Shown: positions 40,131-47,615 of the stretch, piece by piece
Layout: every line of letters starts with the position of its first letter
How positions within the stretch are numbered: position 1 is the first letter of the stretch
Assembly (NCBI GenBank): GCA_934670025.1
Contig: CAKUOS010000008.1
Location: 1-48,861 of the forward strand
Source of the DNA: an uncultured Oscillospiraceae bacterium
Lineage (GTDB): Bacteria; Bacillota; Clostridia; Oscillospirales; Oscillospiraceae
DNA: 48,861 nt
Reading direction: 5' to 3'
Program-made: the position numbers and the translations under genes
Notes under the pieces: model-generated
Seen by the model: the letters and a program-made list of their open reading frames with translations, nothing else
The model's database searches: none
Told to the model about the DNA's origin: nothing

Positions 40131-41628
40131 TGTTGTCGCCTCCCATGCAGAGCGTGTACAGTTCGTTCGTCGACGTCCGCTCCAGACGTTCGCCGGTCAG
40201 TTCTTCCATGATCCTTCCGCCGCGCAGCACCAGAATGCGGTTGCAGACGCCCGGCAGCTCCTCGAGCTCCGTCGAGACGAAGATCGTGGACTTTCCCTTT
40301 TTCGCCTGATCCCACATGATCTCGAAGATCTGCTGCTTGGCGTTGACGTCGATGCCGCGCGTCGGCTCGTCGTAGATCATGATCTCCGGATCGTTGTTCA
40401 GCCAGTTGCCGACGACGACCTTCTGCTGGTTGCCGCCCGACATGGAGCTTGCGCGCGCCTGTAGACCCGAGAGTTTGATCTGAAGCGCCTGTACCTGCTT
40501 TTCGGCCATCTTGCGGCGCTTGGCGCGGCTCTCGATCCAGCCGTTGACGGTCGTCTTTTTGATGCCCGCGTAGCAGAGATTGCTCTCGATCGAGTGCTGT
40601 AGAATGAGGCCCGACGTTTTCCGGTCCTCCGGGGTCAGACCGAGCCCGGCCTCCTTCATGATGGCCGGCGTCCTGCGGGCATAATGCTTCCCATGTATGA
40701 TGACTTCGCCCGAATCCGCCGGGTCGGAGCCGAAAATGCCGCCGAGCAGTTCCGTTCTGCCCGAGCCGAGCACGCCCGCGATCCCCAGGATCTCACCCTT
40801 GTAGAGCTTGAACGAGACGTCCTGATACCAGCCCGCGCGGCACAGATTTTTCACTTCCATTGCGACCTCGTCCGAGGGCACGACATCCGCCGGCCGGCGG
40901 CGGATCTCCGTTTTGCCGAACATCATGGCGATCATGCCGGCGTTATCCAGCTCATCGATGTTCTTTTTCCCGATGTACTGCGCGTCGCGCAGGACCGTCA
41001 CCGTGTCGGCGATCTCCGGGATCTCCGAGAGCTTGTGCGAGATGTAAATGATGATGACGTCGTTTTCCCTGATCCTCCGGATGGCCCGGAAGAGCATCTC
41101 GACCTCCGCCTTCGCCAGCGCCGAGGTCGGCTCGTCCAGGATCAGGACCTTCGGGTCGTTGCTCAGCGCTTTGCAGATCTCCACGACCTGCCGCTGCCAC
41201 ATCGGCAGATGCATGACCTTGCTTCTCGGGTCGATGCGCAGGTTCATGCCCTGCATGAGCTCCGCCGTGCGCGCACGCGCCGTTTTCCAGTCGACCGCGC
41301 CGTTTTTCTTTTTCGGCAGGCGTCCGAGGAAGATGTTTTCCGTTACCGTCAGGCTCGGCACGAGGCTCGTCTCCTGATAGACCAGCACGATGCCGTCTTT
41401 GGCCGCGTCGGCGGGGCTTTTGAAGTGCAGCGCCTGCCCGTCGAGATAGAATTCGCCGCTCGTGGCCTGCTCCGCGCCGGCAAAGATCTTGCAGAGCGTC
41501 GATTTGCCGGAGCCGTTTTTGCCGAGCAGCGCGTTGATCTTCCCGCTTTCAAACGAAGCGCTGACATGATCCAGCGCGCGCGTGCCCGGATAATCCTTGA
41601 CAATGTCCTTGCATGATAGAGTACTCAT
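40114..41628 (-). CDS. Ribose-type ABC sugar ATPase (RbsA family, two NBDs)
   Basis: A 504-residue tandem ATPase. First half: LGKNGSGKST, WQRQVVEICKAL signature variant, VLILDEPTSAL. Second half: GVLGSGRTELLGG in place of a perfect Walker A, signature SGGNQQKVVVGNWL, IMIYDEPTRGIDV. The degenerate second Walker A is normal for RbsA/MglA. Starts after a hairpin-containing spacer behind the binding-protein gene. Confidence 0.93.
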   Translation of the reverse strand: MSTLSCKDIVKDYPGTRALDHVSASFESGKINALLGKNGSGKSTLCKIFAGAEQATSGEFYLDGQALHFKSPADAAKDGIVLVYQETSLVPSLTVTENIFLGRLPKKKNGAVDWKTARARTAELMQGMNLRIDPRSKVMHLPMWQRQVVEICKALSNDPKVLILDEPTSALAKAEVEMLFRAIRRIRENDVIIIYISHKLSEIPEIADTVTVLRDAQYIGKKNIDELDNAGMIAMMFGKTEIRRRPADVVPSDEVAMEVKNLCRAGWYQDVSFKLYKGEILGIAGVLGSGRTELLGGIFGSDPADSGEVIIHGKHYARRTPAIMKEAGLGLTPEDRKTSGLILQHSIESNLCYAGIKKTTVNGWIESRAKRRKMAEKQVQALQIKLSGLQARASSMSGGNQQKVVVGNWLNNDPEIMIYDEPTRGIDVNAKQQIFEIMWDQAKKGKSTIFVSTELEELPGVCNRILVLRGGRIMEELTGERLERTSTNELYTLCMGGDNNEQIG

Positions 41629-41653
41629 CGCTTCACCGCTTTCCTTTCACATA

Positions 41654-41709
41654 CCGGCGCGCCGCGCGCGCCGGTGGGCAAATGCGGTGCAGAGTTGCCT
41701 CTGCACCGC
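41654..41709 (-). terminator. Two hairpins between binding protein and sugar ATPase (attenuator or mRNA-stabilising)
   Basis: gcggtgcagag/ctctgcaccgc (41684-41694 with 41699-41709) and ccggcgcgc/gcgcgccgg (41654-41674). No good U-run follows on the minus strand, so protection of the binding-protein message is more likely than full termination. Confidence 0.6.
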
Positions 41710-41736
41710 GTGATCCGCGCCGGGGGCGCAGGTTTC

Positions 41737-42831
41737 TTACTTGGAGGAGAGCTTGTAGAAGTTATCGAGCCACTCCTGGACCTCGGCGGTGTCTTCCTTG
41801 CTGTGGATGATGCCTTCGAGATAGACCGTGTCGCCGCGCGGGCACTCAGTCTCTTCGCCGCGGATGGTCTTGACGATCTGCTCGACCGCCTTGTAGCCCA
41901 TCGTGTACATATCCTGCTCCAGCGAGCAGTACAGCGGGCTCGTCTCGTCGAGCAGCTGCGTGGCGGTCTGTTCGCCCATGTCATAGCCGACGACGGTGAT
42001 CTTTTCGGACAGACCCATGTTCATGACGACCTGGACGACAACGTTCGTGAACGCCGCGGAGGTGCAGAAGAACACGTTGCAGTCGGGCGCGCCGGCGAGC
42101 ATGGCCTCGACGATGGGCACGTTGTCGTTCTTGGAGGTGGAGGACTGCTGCGCGACGATCTCATACTGCACGCCGGCCTCTTCCAGCGCAGACAGGAAGC
42201 CGCCGTAACGGGCCTTGGACTGTTCGGGGATGGCCGCGTCAAAGTCCATGATGGCGATCTTGAGATCGTTGTCGTACTTGTTCTTCAGATATTCCGCCGT
42301 GAACTGGCCGAGCTTCTGGCCGTTCAGCAGATCCTGCGAGGTAAAGCCGCCGCAGACGAAGTCGCAGTCGTTGAGCTTGATGTTGGCCACGGCCACTTCG
42401 ATGCCCTTGTCATAGGCTTCCTTCAGGATGGGAATGGAGGCTTCTTCGGAGTACGGGGTGATGGCGATGCCGTCGACGCCCATGTCCATGTAGCTGTAGA
42501 CCAGCTGCTGCTCGTTGGCCAGGTCGCCCATGGAGTTGCCGATGACCAGCTCCACGCCGTACTTGTCAGCGGCGTCCTGATAGCCCTGCTGGACCATCTT
42601 CATGGTGAACTCATCCTTGAAGACGATACCGGCGATCTTCAGCGTCTTTTCTTCTTCCGCCGCGGGCGTTTCTTCGGCGGCCGGGGTTTCTTCGGCGGCG
42701 GGCGTTTCAGCCGCGGGGGTCTCGGCAGCGGGCGTTTCGGCCGCGGCCGGTTCCTGATTCGATGCGCACGCCGTAAAGACGCACAGCACCATTGCGAGGG
42801 CGAGGACCAGTGCAATAATCTTCTTCATCAT
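41737..42831 (-). CDS. Sugar-binding lipoprotein of a ribose-type ABC importer (RbsB family)
   Basis: A 364-residue lipoprotein with lipobox VFTAC (Cys 22), a repetitive AAETP/AAEETP linker (about residues 29-60) and a periplasmic-binding-protein type I fold (LKIAGIVFKDEFTMKMVQQGYQDAA, MGVDGIAITPYS, FFCTSAAFTNVVVQVV, ITVVGYDMGEQTA). It captures the substrate outside the cell. The start has two consecutive ATGs (42831, 42828) behind aaaaaaggag. An operator-like palindrome lies in its promoter. Confidence 0.92.
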   Translation of the reverse strand: MMKKIIALVLALAMVLCVFTACASNQEPAAAETPAAETPAAETPAAEETPAAEETPAAEEEKTLKIAGIVFKDEFTMKMVQQGYQDAADKYGVELVIGNSMGDLANEQQLVYSYMDMGVDGIAITPYSEEASIPILKEAYDKGIEVAVANIKLNDCDFVCGGFTSQDLLNGQKLGQFTAEYLKNKYDNDLKIAIMDFDAAIPEQSKARYGGFLSALEEAGVQYEIVAQQSSTSKNDNVPIVEAMLAGAPDCNVFFCTSAAFTNVVVQVVMNMGLSEKITVVGYDMGEQTATQLLDETSPLYCSLEQDMYTMGYKAVEQIVKTIRGEETECPRGDTVYLEGIIHSKEDTAEVQEWLDNFYKLSSK

Positions 42832-42915
42832 GGTTGTCTCCTTTTTTATTTACTTCACAACTTTTCCGTGCTTTCGCGCTGAAAACTTGTGTAAGTTTTA
42901 TGGTAAAATGGTTTC

Positions 42916-42927
42916 GTAACCGGTTAC
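42916..42927. promoter_or_regulatory. LacI-type operator at the binding-protein promoter
   Basis: A perfect 12-base palindrome gtaaccggttac with the central CG typical of LacI/GalR operators. It overlaps a candidate minus-strand -35 (TTGTAA) whose -10 would be TACCAT or TTACCA near 42898-42905. Binding of the neighbouring LacI protein would block transcription of the importer and enzymes. Confidence 0.72.
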
Positions 42928-42996
42928 AAATTGCGGATAAGAACCCGCGGATCTCCGGGATCCGCGCAGGTCTGCCGCTCTTCGCGCGCCTGGCGC

Positions 42997-44007
42997 TCAG
43001 AGCCGGCGGACCGAACCGCGTTCCACAAGATCCGCCGCAAGAACCACGGATTCCTGCAATGCGCGCGGTCTGTTGCAGGCGATATAATCCAGCAGCAGGT
43101 AGACCGCGCGGCGGCCCATCTCGAAGATCGGCTGGTGCATCGTGGTCAGCTTCGGTTCCATGACGCTTGCCATGTTGATATCGTCGTGGCCGACGACCGA
43201 AAGATCGTCGGGGATGCGCAGATGCAGCTCGGCTGCCGCCTCGTATACGCCGACGGCCATCATGTCGTTGGCGGCGAAGATCGCGGTCGGCGGTTCGGGC
43301 AGCTGTAACAGCCGCAGCGCCGTGCGTCTGGCGTCCTCGCGGCCGAGATTGTTGTTGTTGAGATACATCTGCGTGTAGCGCTGCAAGCCCGCCTCGTTCA
43401 TTGCGTGGCAGTAGCCCTCGTAGCGGTTGTAGCTCGTGAAGGACGTGACGCGGCCGCCGATGTGGCCGATGCGCCGGTGTCCGCAGCGCAGCAGATATTT
43501 CGTGGCCTGATAGGCCGACTGTTCGTTGTTGATGTAGATGCGCGGGACGTTCATCTCGTCGATCGGATCGTTGATGAGGACGAGCTTCTGATGCTCCTGC
43601 TCCATCTTGCGGGCGAACTGTTTCGTCTCGGGATTGCCGGTCGAGGCGATGATCGTGCCGTCGATCTGGCCCGATTTGAGCGCGCCGAACAGGTAATCGA
43701 TCACATAATCCTCGCTGATGATGTTGAACAGGAGGATCTGGTGCGTCTGCTTGGCTGCCTCGATCGCGCCGCGGATGAGTTCGCCGTAAAACGGGTTTTC
43801 GGGCACGTTTTCATACACAAACAGCAGCGTATTCGTCTTTTTTTCCGCAAGGCTCTTCGCCGTGCTGCTGGGACGGAAATCGTTTTCCTCGATGATCTGC
43901 TTGACATGGCGGCGCATATCCTCGGAGACGCCGTCCGCATCGTTGAGCACGCGCGACACTGTCGCAACGGAGCAGCCCGCCAGCTTTGCAATATCCCGTA
44001 TCGTCAT
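42997..44007 (-). CDS. LacI/GalR-family transcriptional regulator
   Basis: A 336-residue repressor. The HTH is at the N-terminus (TIRDIAKLAGCSVATVSRVLN) with hinge region DFRPSSTAKSLAEKK. The rest is a type I periplasmic-binding-protein-like sensor (NTLLFVYENVPENPFYGELIRG, IFAANDMMAVGVYEAA, LSVVGHDDI). ATG 44007 is chosen because ggagg precedes it by 9 bases and it begins the HTH. It lies between the IolB-like gene and the importer, and operator-like sites occur at its own start and at the importer promoter, so local control with autoregulation is likely. Confidence 0.92.
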   Translation of the reverse strand: MTIRDIAKLAGCSVATVSRVLNDADGVSEDMRRHVKQIIEENDFRPSSTAKSLAEKKTNTLLFVYENVPENPFYGELIRGAIEAAKQTHQILLFNIISEDYVIDYLFGALKSGQIDGTIIASTGNPETKQFARKMEQEHQKLVLINDPIDEMNVPRIYINNEQSAYQATKYLLRCGHRRIGHIGGRVTSFTSYNRYEGYCHAMNEAGLQRYTQMYLNNNNLGREDARRTALRLLQLPEPPTAIFAANDMMAVGVYEAAAELHLRIPDDLSVVGHDDINMASVMEPKLTTMHQPIFEMGRRAVYLLLDYIACNRPRALQESVVLAADLVERGSVRRL

Positions 44008-44041
44008 CGAGGCACCCTCCTGCCCGGTCGTGTCATCGTTT

Positions 44042-44091
44042 CCGTAACCGTTTTCTATTTTGATTTTACGCAATCTCCGCAGAGATTGCAA
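44042..44091 (-). promoter_or_regulatory. lacI-type gene promoter with operator at the transcription start
   Basis: On the minus strand TTGCAA (44086-44091), 17-base spacer, TAAAAT (44063-44068). The spacer is a perfect inverted repeat (gcaatctc-tgcg-gagattgc). A half-matching operator gaaaacggttacgg lies at 44042-44055, over the predicted start. Confidence 0.65.
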
Positions 44092-44106
44092 TGCACAGCT
44101 TTTCTA

Positions 44107-44147
44107 AATTATCGCGGCTATTTTTGGTGAAATAGCTGCGATAATTT
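44107..44147 (-). terminator. A/T-rich hairpin after the IolB-like gene
   Basis: A long stem aaattatcgc-ggctattt/aaatagc-tgcgataattt (44107-44146, one mismatch) six bases after the stop of the IolB-like gene. There is no clear U-run on the minus strand, so it may stabilise the 3' end or terminate weakly. Confidence 0.5.
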
Positions 44148-44152
44148 CCTTT

Positions 44153-44965
44153 TTAATCCTTTTTCACAAGATTTTCGACGGCGGTGACCCAGTCGTGATC
44201 CGGATCGTTCGAGCGGAAGAAGCCCTGATGCTCTCCCGCCATCAGCCACAGGAAGTACGTGTTGTACCCCGGCGCGCCGACCGTCGTGTGATAGCCGCGC
44301 GGGAACTCGACCAGCTCGTCCTGCTTCACGCGGTACGCCTCGTCGAACTCGCCGTCCTTCGTGTACGCGCACTGGATGGCAAAGCCCTGCTCGGGCTGGA
44401 ACAGGAAGTAATAAATTTCCTCCAGAACGCCCTCCTGCGGCATATTATCGACGTCATGCTTGTGGGGCGGGAACCCGGCCCAGTTGCCCGGCGTGACGAA
44501 CGCCTCGCCGATGGTCAGACGCTTGGCATTCGTATTGCCGTCGATGATGAAGTGCGTATCGCGCTCCCACGGCTTCACGCCCAGCGTCACGGCGCGCACG
44601 CGCTCCGGACCGACGATCTCAGCCTCGCTGTCCTCGTCCACCTTCGTGCTGCAAACGGCGATCTTCACGTGCTCGCAGCCCGTGATGGTCACGGTTTTGT
44701 GCCGCGGGATGTAGACGCTCGTGGCCTTGCCCTCGAACACCGAGCGGCGGCCGCCGACGTTTTTCCATTCGACCGCGTCGAACGCGAAGTCCGCGTGACC
44801 GCCGAGGATGATGAACGCGAATTCCTTCTCACCCGTTTCGATCGTCACGCTGTCGCCCTTTTTCAGCTCCACCATGCCGAAATCCAGCATTTTCAGCGAG
44901 CATTCGCCCGTTTTGCAGATCTCCGTGTACCCGACCTTCGGCACGTACGTCTTCTTCAGATTCAT
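44153..44965 (-). CDS. 5-deoxy-glucuronate isomerase-like protein (IolB family)
   Basis: A 270-residue two-cupin isomerase. IolB marks: GEKEFAFIILGGHADF, PRHKTVTITG, the metal-site run GFPPHKHD and EEIYYFLFQPEQGFAIQ, and the final cupin EFPRGYHTTVGAPGYNTYFLWLMAG. In myo-inositol degradation it turns 5-deoxyglucuronate into 5-dehydro-2-deoxygluconate. The other inositol genes (iolG, iolE, iolD) are absent here, so a related substrate is possible. The gene has its own promoter at 45000-45028. Confidence 0.88.
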   Translation of the reverse strand: MNLKKTYVPKVGYTEICKTGECSLKMLDFGMVELKKGDSVTIETGEKEFAFIILGGHADFAFDAVEWKNVGGRRSVFEGKATSVYIPRHKTVTITGCEHVKIAVCSTKVDEDSEAEIVGPERVRAVTLGVKPWERDTHFIIDGNTNAKRLTIGEAFVTPGNWAGFPPHKHDVDNMPQEGVLEEIYYFLFQPEQGFAIQCAYTKDGEFDEAYRVKQDELVEFPRGYHTTVGAPGYNTYFLWLMAGEHQGFFRSNDPDHDWVTAVENLVKKD

Positions 44966-44999
44966 GTCTGTCCCTCCGTTTACGGTATCAGATGCTCCT

Positions 45000-45028
45000 A
45001 TTGTAGTTTAGCTTCATAAAAATTGCAA
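45000..45028 (-). promoter_or_regulatory. Promoter of the IolB-like gene
   Basis: On the minus strand TTGCAA (45023-45028), 17-base spacer, TACAAT (45000-45005). Confidence 0.72.
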
Positions 45029-45114
45029 GTGCTTTGAAATTAAATTACATACAAAAAGCGCGTGCCGAAATACAGCACAATCACGAACCCGCGCGGCGTT
45101 TTCTCCGGACGGCA

Positions 45115-45143
45115 TTGACAAACGCGGTGAAATTGCGTATAAT
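45115..45143 (+). promoter_or_regulatory. Perfect consensus promoter (TTGACA-N17-TATAAT)
   Basis: TTGACA at 45115-45120, 17-base spacer, TATAAT at 45138-45143, directed at the hydrolase gene at 45239 with a leader of about 90 bases. Confidence 0.85.
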
Positions 45144-45238
45144 CGCTTTTACGCAACAGCTGATATGCAATATGTGCGTCTCAAAATGCGGAGCAGCCGC
45201 AGACCGAGGCTGTACAGAAAAAACGAGGTAACGCAAAC

Positions 45239-45862
45239 ATGAATCATATCGTTGTATACGTCCACGGCAAGGGCGGCACGGCGGCGGAGGCCGAACACTA
45301 CCGGCCCCTGTTTCCGGATGCGGCGGTAATCGGCTTCGATTACCGCGTGCAGACGCCGTGGGACGCAAAAGAAGAATTCCCGGCCTTTTTCGCCGGGCTG
45401 CGCGCCCGCTGTGATCGTCTTACGCTGGCGGCGAACAGCATCGGCGCGTTTTTCTCCATGTCCGCGCTGGATGAAACGCACGTCGACTGCGCGCAGTTCA
45501 TCTCCCCTGTCGTGGACATGGAAGCGCTCATCCGCAGCATGATGCGAAGTGCAAATGTGACCGAGCAGATGCTTGCCGAAAAGCAGGAGATCCCCACGGC
45601 CTTCGGCGAGACGCTCTCGTGGCGGTATCTGACCTATGTGCAGGCACACCCGATCGCGTGGCGCGTGCCGACGCGCATTTTGTACGGCGAACACGACGCG
45701 CTGACCGATTTTGCGGCGATCTCGGCCTTCGCGGAACGGACCGGCGCGGAGCTGACCGTCATGCCGGGCGGCGAGCACTGGTTCCACACGGACGCGCAGA
45801 TGCGCTTCCTGGACGACTGGATCGCGCGTGGTCTGCGGCCGCGCACCGGAGGTGCGGAATGA
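45239..45862 (+). CDS. Alpha/beta hydrolase
   Basis: A 207-residue hydrolase: VVYVHGKGGTAAEAEHY (oxyanion loop), nucleophile in AANSIGAFFS (an ANSIG form of GxSxG), acid in YGEHDALTD and His in PGGEHWFH. Size and order resemble YqiA/BioH-type esterases; the substrate is unknown. It overlaps the following membrane-protein gene (ATGA at 45859-45862) and is driven by a perfect consensus promoter. Confidence 0.85.
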   Translation: MNHIVVYVHGKGGTAAEAEHYRPLFPDAAVIGFDYRVQTPWDAKEEFPAFFAGLRARCDRLTLAANSIGAFFSMSALDETHVDCAQFISPVVDMEALIRSMMRSANVTEQMLAEKQEIPTAFGETLSWRYLTYVQAHPIAWRVPTRILYGEHDALTDFAAISAFAERTGAELTVMPGGEHWFHTDAQMRFLDDWIARGLRPRTGGAE

Positions 45863-46461
45863 ACCGGAAGCTCGGCGCCGCCAGCGCCGCCTTTTGTCTG
45901 CTGGCCGTCCTCGGCTTTGCGATATCGATGCCGTTCGGCTGGAACGACGGAAGCTATTTCTGCTCCATGCTCCTTGCGCTCGGCTTTGTGCCGATGATGG
46001 GCTGTTTTCTGCATTTTGCGGAACCGGCGCGCAAGTCCGCCGGTCACGCCGCTGCCGCGTTCGCCGGGGCTTATGCGGCCGTCATTCTGCCGGTCTATTT
46101 CACGCAGCTCACCGCGGTGCGCGCCGGCGGTCTGACGGAGCAGGCGCGGCAGCTGCTGGATTTTCAGCAGATGGGGCTCTTTTTCAGCTTCGATCTGCTG
46201 GGCTACGCGCTGATGTCGCTTGCCGCGTTTTTCGCCGGGCTGACGCTCCGCCCGGAAACCGCTGCCGAACGGTGGCTGCGGGCGCTGCTGCTGCTCCACG
46301 CCGCATTCGTCCCGAGCTGCCTGCTGGCGCCGATGCTGGGCCTCTTCCGGGCAGACACGCCCGCATGGATCGGCATCGCGGTTCTGGAGGTCTGGTGCGC
46401 CTGCTTCGTCCCGATCGCCGCCCTGTCATGTGTACATTTTTTACGCCAGTCCGAATCTTAA
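45859..46461 (+). CDS. Six-span integral membrane protein, unknown function
   Basis: A 200-residue protein with about six hydrophobic segments (around residues 6-26, 34-52, 62-82, 105-128, 138-160 and 170-192). The character (LGAASAAFCLLAVLGFAIS, YFCSMLLALGFVPMMGCFLHFAE) is of a small permease-like or sensor-like protein. No family motif is recognised. Translationally coupled to the hydrolase. Confidence 0.75.
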   Translation: MNRKLGAASAAFCLLAVLGFAISMPFGWNDGSYFCSMLLALGFVPMMGCFLHFAEPARKSAGHAAAAFAGAYAAVILPVYFTQLTAVRAGGLTEQARQLLDFQQMGLFFSFDLLGYALMSLAAFFAGLTLRPETAAERWLRALLLLHAAFVPSCLLAPMLGLFRADTPAWIGIAVLEVWCACFVPIAALSCVHFLRQSES

Positions 46462-46507
46462 ATCGATCGTCATCCGCTTTTACGGACAACAGAAAGGAAT
46501 CAAACTT

Positions 46508-47020
46508 ATGAAAAAGCAACACAAGCAACTTCTGCTTGCCGCCGGTCTGACCGCCGCGCTGCTCACGCTGACGGCCTGCGCCGCGCCCGCAGTTCCAGCA
46601 GCCACTGCGCCTGCGGCGGAAACGCCGTCCGCAGTGGAAACGCCGGCCGAACAGCCGCAGCCGGAGACGCCGCCGGTTCCGGAGCGCACTGTTTCTTACG
46701 TCATGCTGCTGAACGGCAGGGAAACGACCATCTATCCGGACGTCAGCGAATCCGGGATCGTGCTCTGGGACAGCGCCTCCGGTGGTCAGATCGTCGCGGT
46801 CGCCCGATACGCGCAGCCGATGCCCGGCGCGGCGGATGCTGTGCTGGACTGCGATTTTACCGATCTTGACGCAGACGGCAGCAGCGAGCTGAGCGCGAAT
46901 TTCACGTTCGCGGACGGCACGAGCGCGAATCTGCTGTGGTTCTACGCCGACGGCGGCTTCATCTATAATGAGGAATTTTCCATCCTGCCCGGCGACGCGC
47001 CTGCCGGGAACGAGGGCTGA
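46508..47020 (+). CDS. Putative lipoprotein, unknown function
   Basis: A 170-residue exported lipoprotein: signal peptide with lipobox LTLTAC (Cys about 24), a Pro/Ala/Glu-rich linker (about 25-55), and a strand-rich domain of 110 residues (TVSYVMLLNGRETTIYPD, FTDLDADGSSELSANFTF). The DLDADGSSE stretch looks like a calcium-binding loop. It follows the membrane-protein gene by 46 bases with an aaaggaatc site and may share its transcript. Confidence 0.75.
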   Translation: MKKQHKQLLLAAGLTAALLTLTACAAPAVPAATAPAAETPSAVETPAEQPQPETPPVPERTVSYVMLLNGRETTIYPDVSESGIVLWDSASGGQIVAVARYAQPMPGAADAVLDCDFTDLDADGSSELSANFTFADGTSANLLWFYADGGFIYNEEFSILPGDAPAGNEG

Positions 47021-47104
47021 GCCGCAGCCTGCCGCCGCGCAATATCATCCCGGTTTCCGGATGCCACCATATGTGATCCGGTATGGCAAATCGGAAAAAG
47101 GCAT

Positions 47105-47132
47105 TTGCCTTCGGCCGATTTTATGGTATACT
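47105..47132 (+). promoter_or_regulatory. Promoter of the cobalamin-riboswitch RNA
   Basis: TTGCCT (47105-47110), 16-base spacer, TATACT (47127-47132); start near 47139. Confidence 0.62.
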
Positions 47133-47153
47133 GGGTCATAGAAAGTGAATATC

Positions 47154-47265
47154 GGGCAGTTCGCGCAAGCCGTGTGCTTGCAGGTGGAATGGGGTGAGAA
47201 GCCCCGCGAGTCGGTCACTGTGATGCCTGTGCGTCAGGCTAAGTCAGGTCTTCCGAGAGCTGCCC
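47154..47265 (+). ncRNA. Cobalamin (B12) riboswitch
   Basis: The closing helix pairs gggcag (47154-47159) with ctgccc (47260-47265). Diagnostic pieces are visible: ggggtgagaagcccc (47190-47204, the GGTGnGAAnnCC element), the almost invariant tcactgtga run (47215-47223), a gcctg/caggc arm (near 47225-47239) and aagtcagg (47241-47248) as the B12 box. The short ORF that reads through it is a coincidence of frame. Confidence 0.85.
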
Positions 47266-47325
47266 TGCGTCCTGCCATGACCGGGACCGAAACATTCGGC
47301 GCCTCTGCCCCCAGAGGTCCTGTTT

Positions 47326-47360
47326 CCGTGCGGTCATATCGGCTGCGCGGTTTTTTGTTT
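47326..47360 (+). terminator. Riboswitch expression platform: intrinsic terminator
   Basis: ccgtgc (47326-47331) pairs with gcgcgg (47345-47350) before ttttttgttt. An alternative long stem, atgaccg (47277-47283) with cggtcat (47331-47337) plus gaaac/gtttc, uses the same 5' arm, so the two folds exclude each other. Confidence 0.65.
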
Positions 47361-47449
47361 GTATGCGCACTTCTGCGCCTGCATAACGGGATGCGACGGC
47401 ATCCCGGCCTCTCTTTCGGCGGCCCCAATCCGCCCTTTTCTTTCTCCTG

Positions 47450-47490
47450 CCGGGCGTTCAGAGCATTCTGAACGCCCGGCCTCCTTTTAT
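47450..47490 (+). terminator. Second strong intrinsic terminator
   Basis: A 14-bp perfect stem gccgggcgttcaga/tctgaacgcccggc (47450-47463 with 47468-47481) followed by cctcctttta. Between it and the first terminator lies no ORF of note, only a cgggatgc/ggcatcccg hairpin (near 47388-47407). Confidence 0.83.
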
Positions 47491-47615
47491 GAGCCATGTT
47501 TTCATGTGTCACAGCGCCTGATTATCGGCGTTCCCGCACCTTGCAATTGCTGCGTATTGGGTGTAAAATGGACTTGTAAAGAAAATCCACAATTTTTGCT
47601 GAGGAGGGACCGGCT

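Noticed and set aside
44107..44147. A rightward terminator for the plus strand
   Set aside because: T-rich sequence follows the hairpin on the plus strand, but no plus-strand gene ends upstream; it more likely belongs to the 3' end of the IolB-like message.
47145..47471. 108-codon frame after the lipoprotein gene
   Set aside because: It runs through the cobalamin riboswitch and its terminator; no ribosome-binding site.
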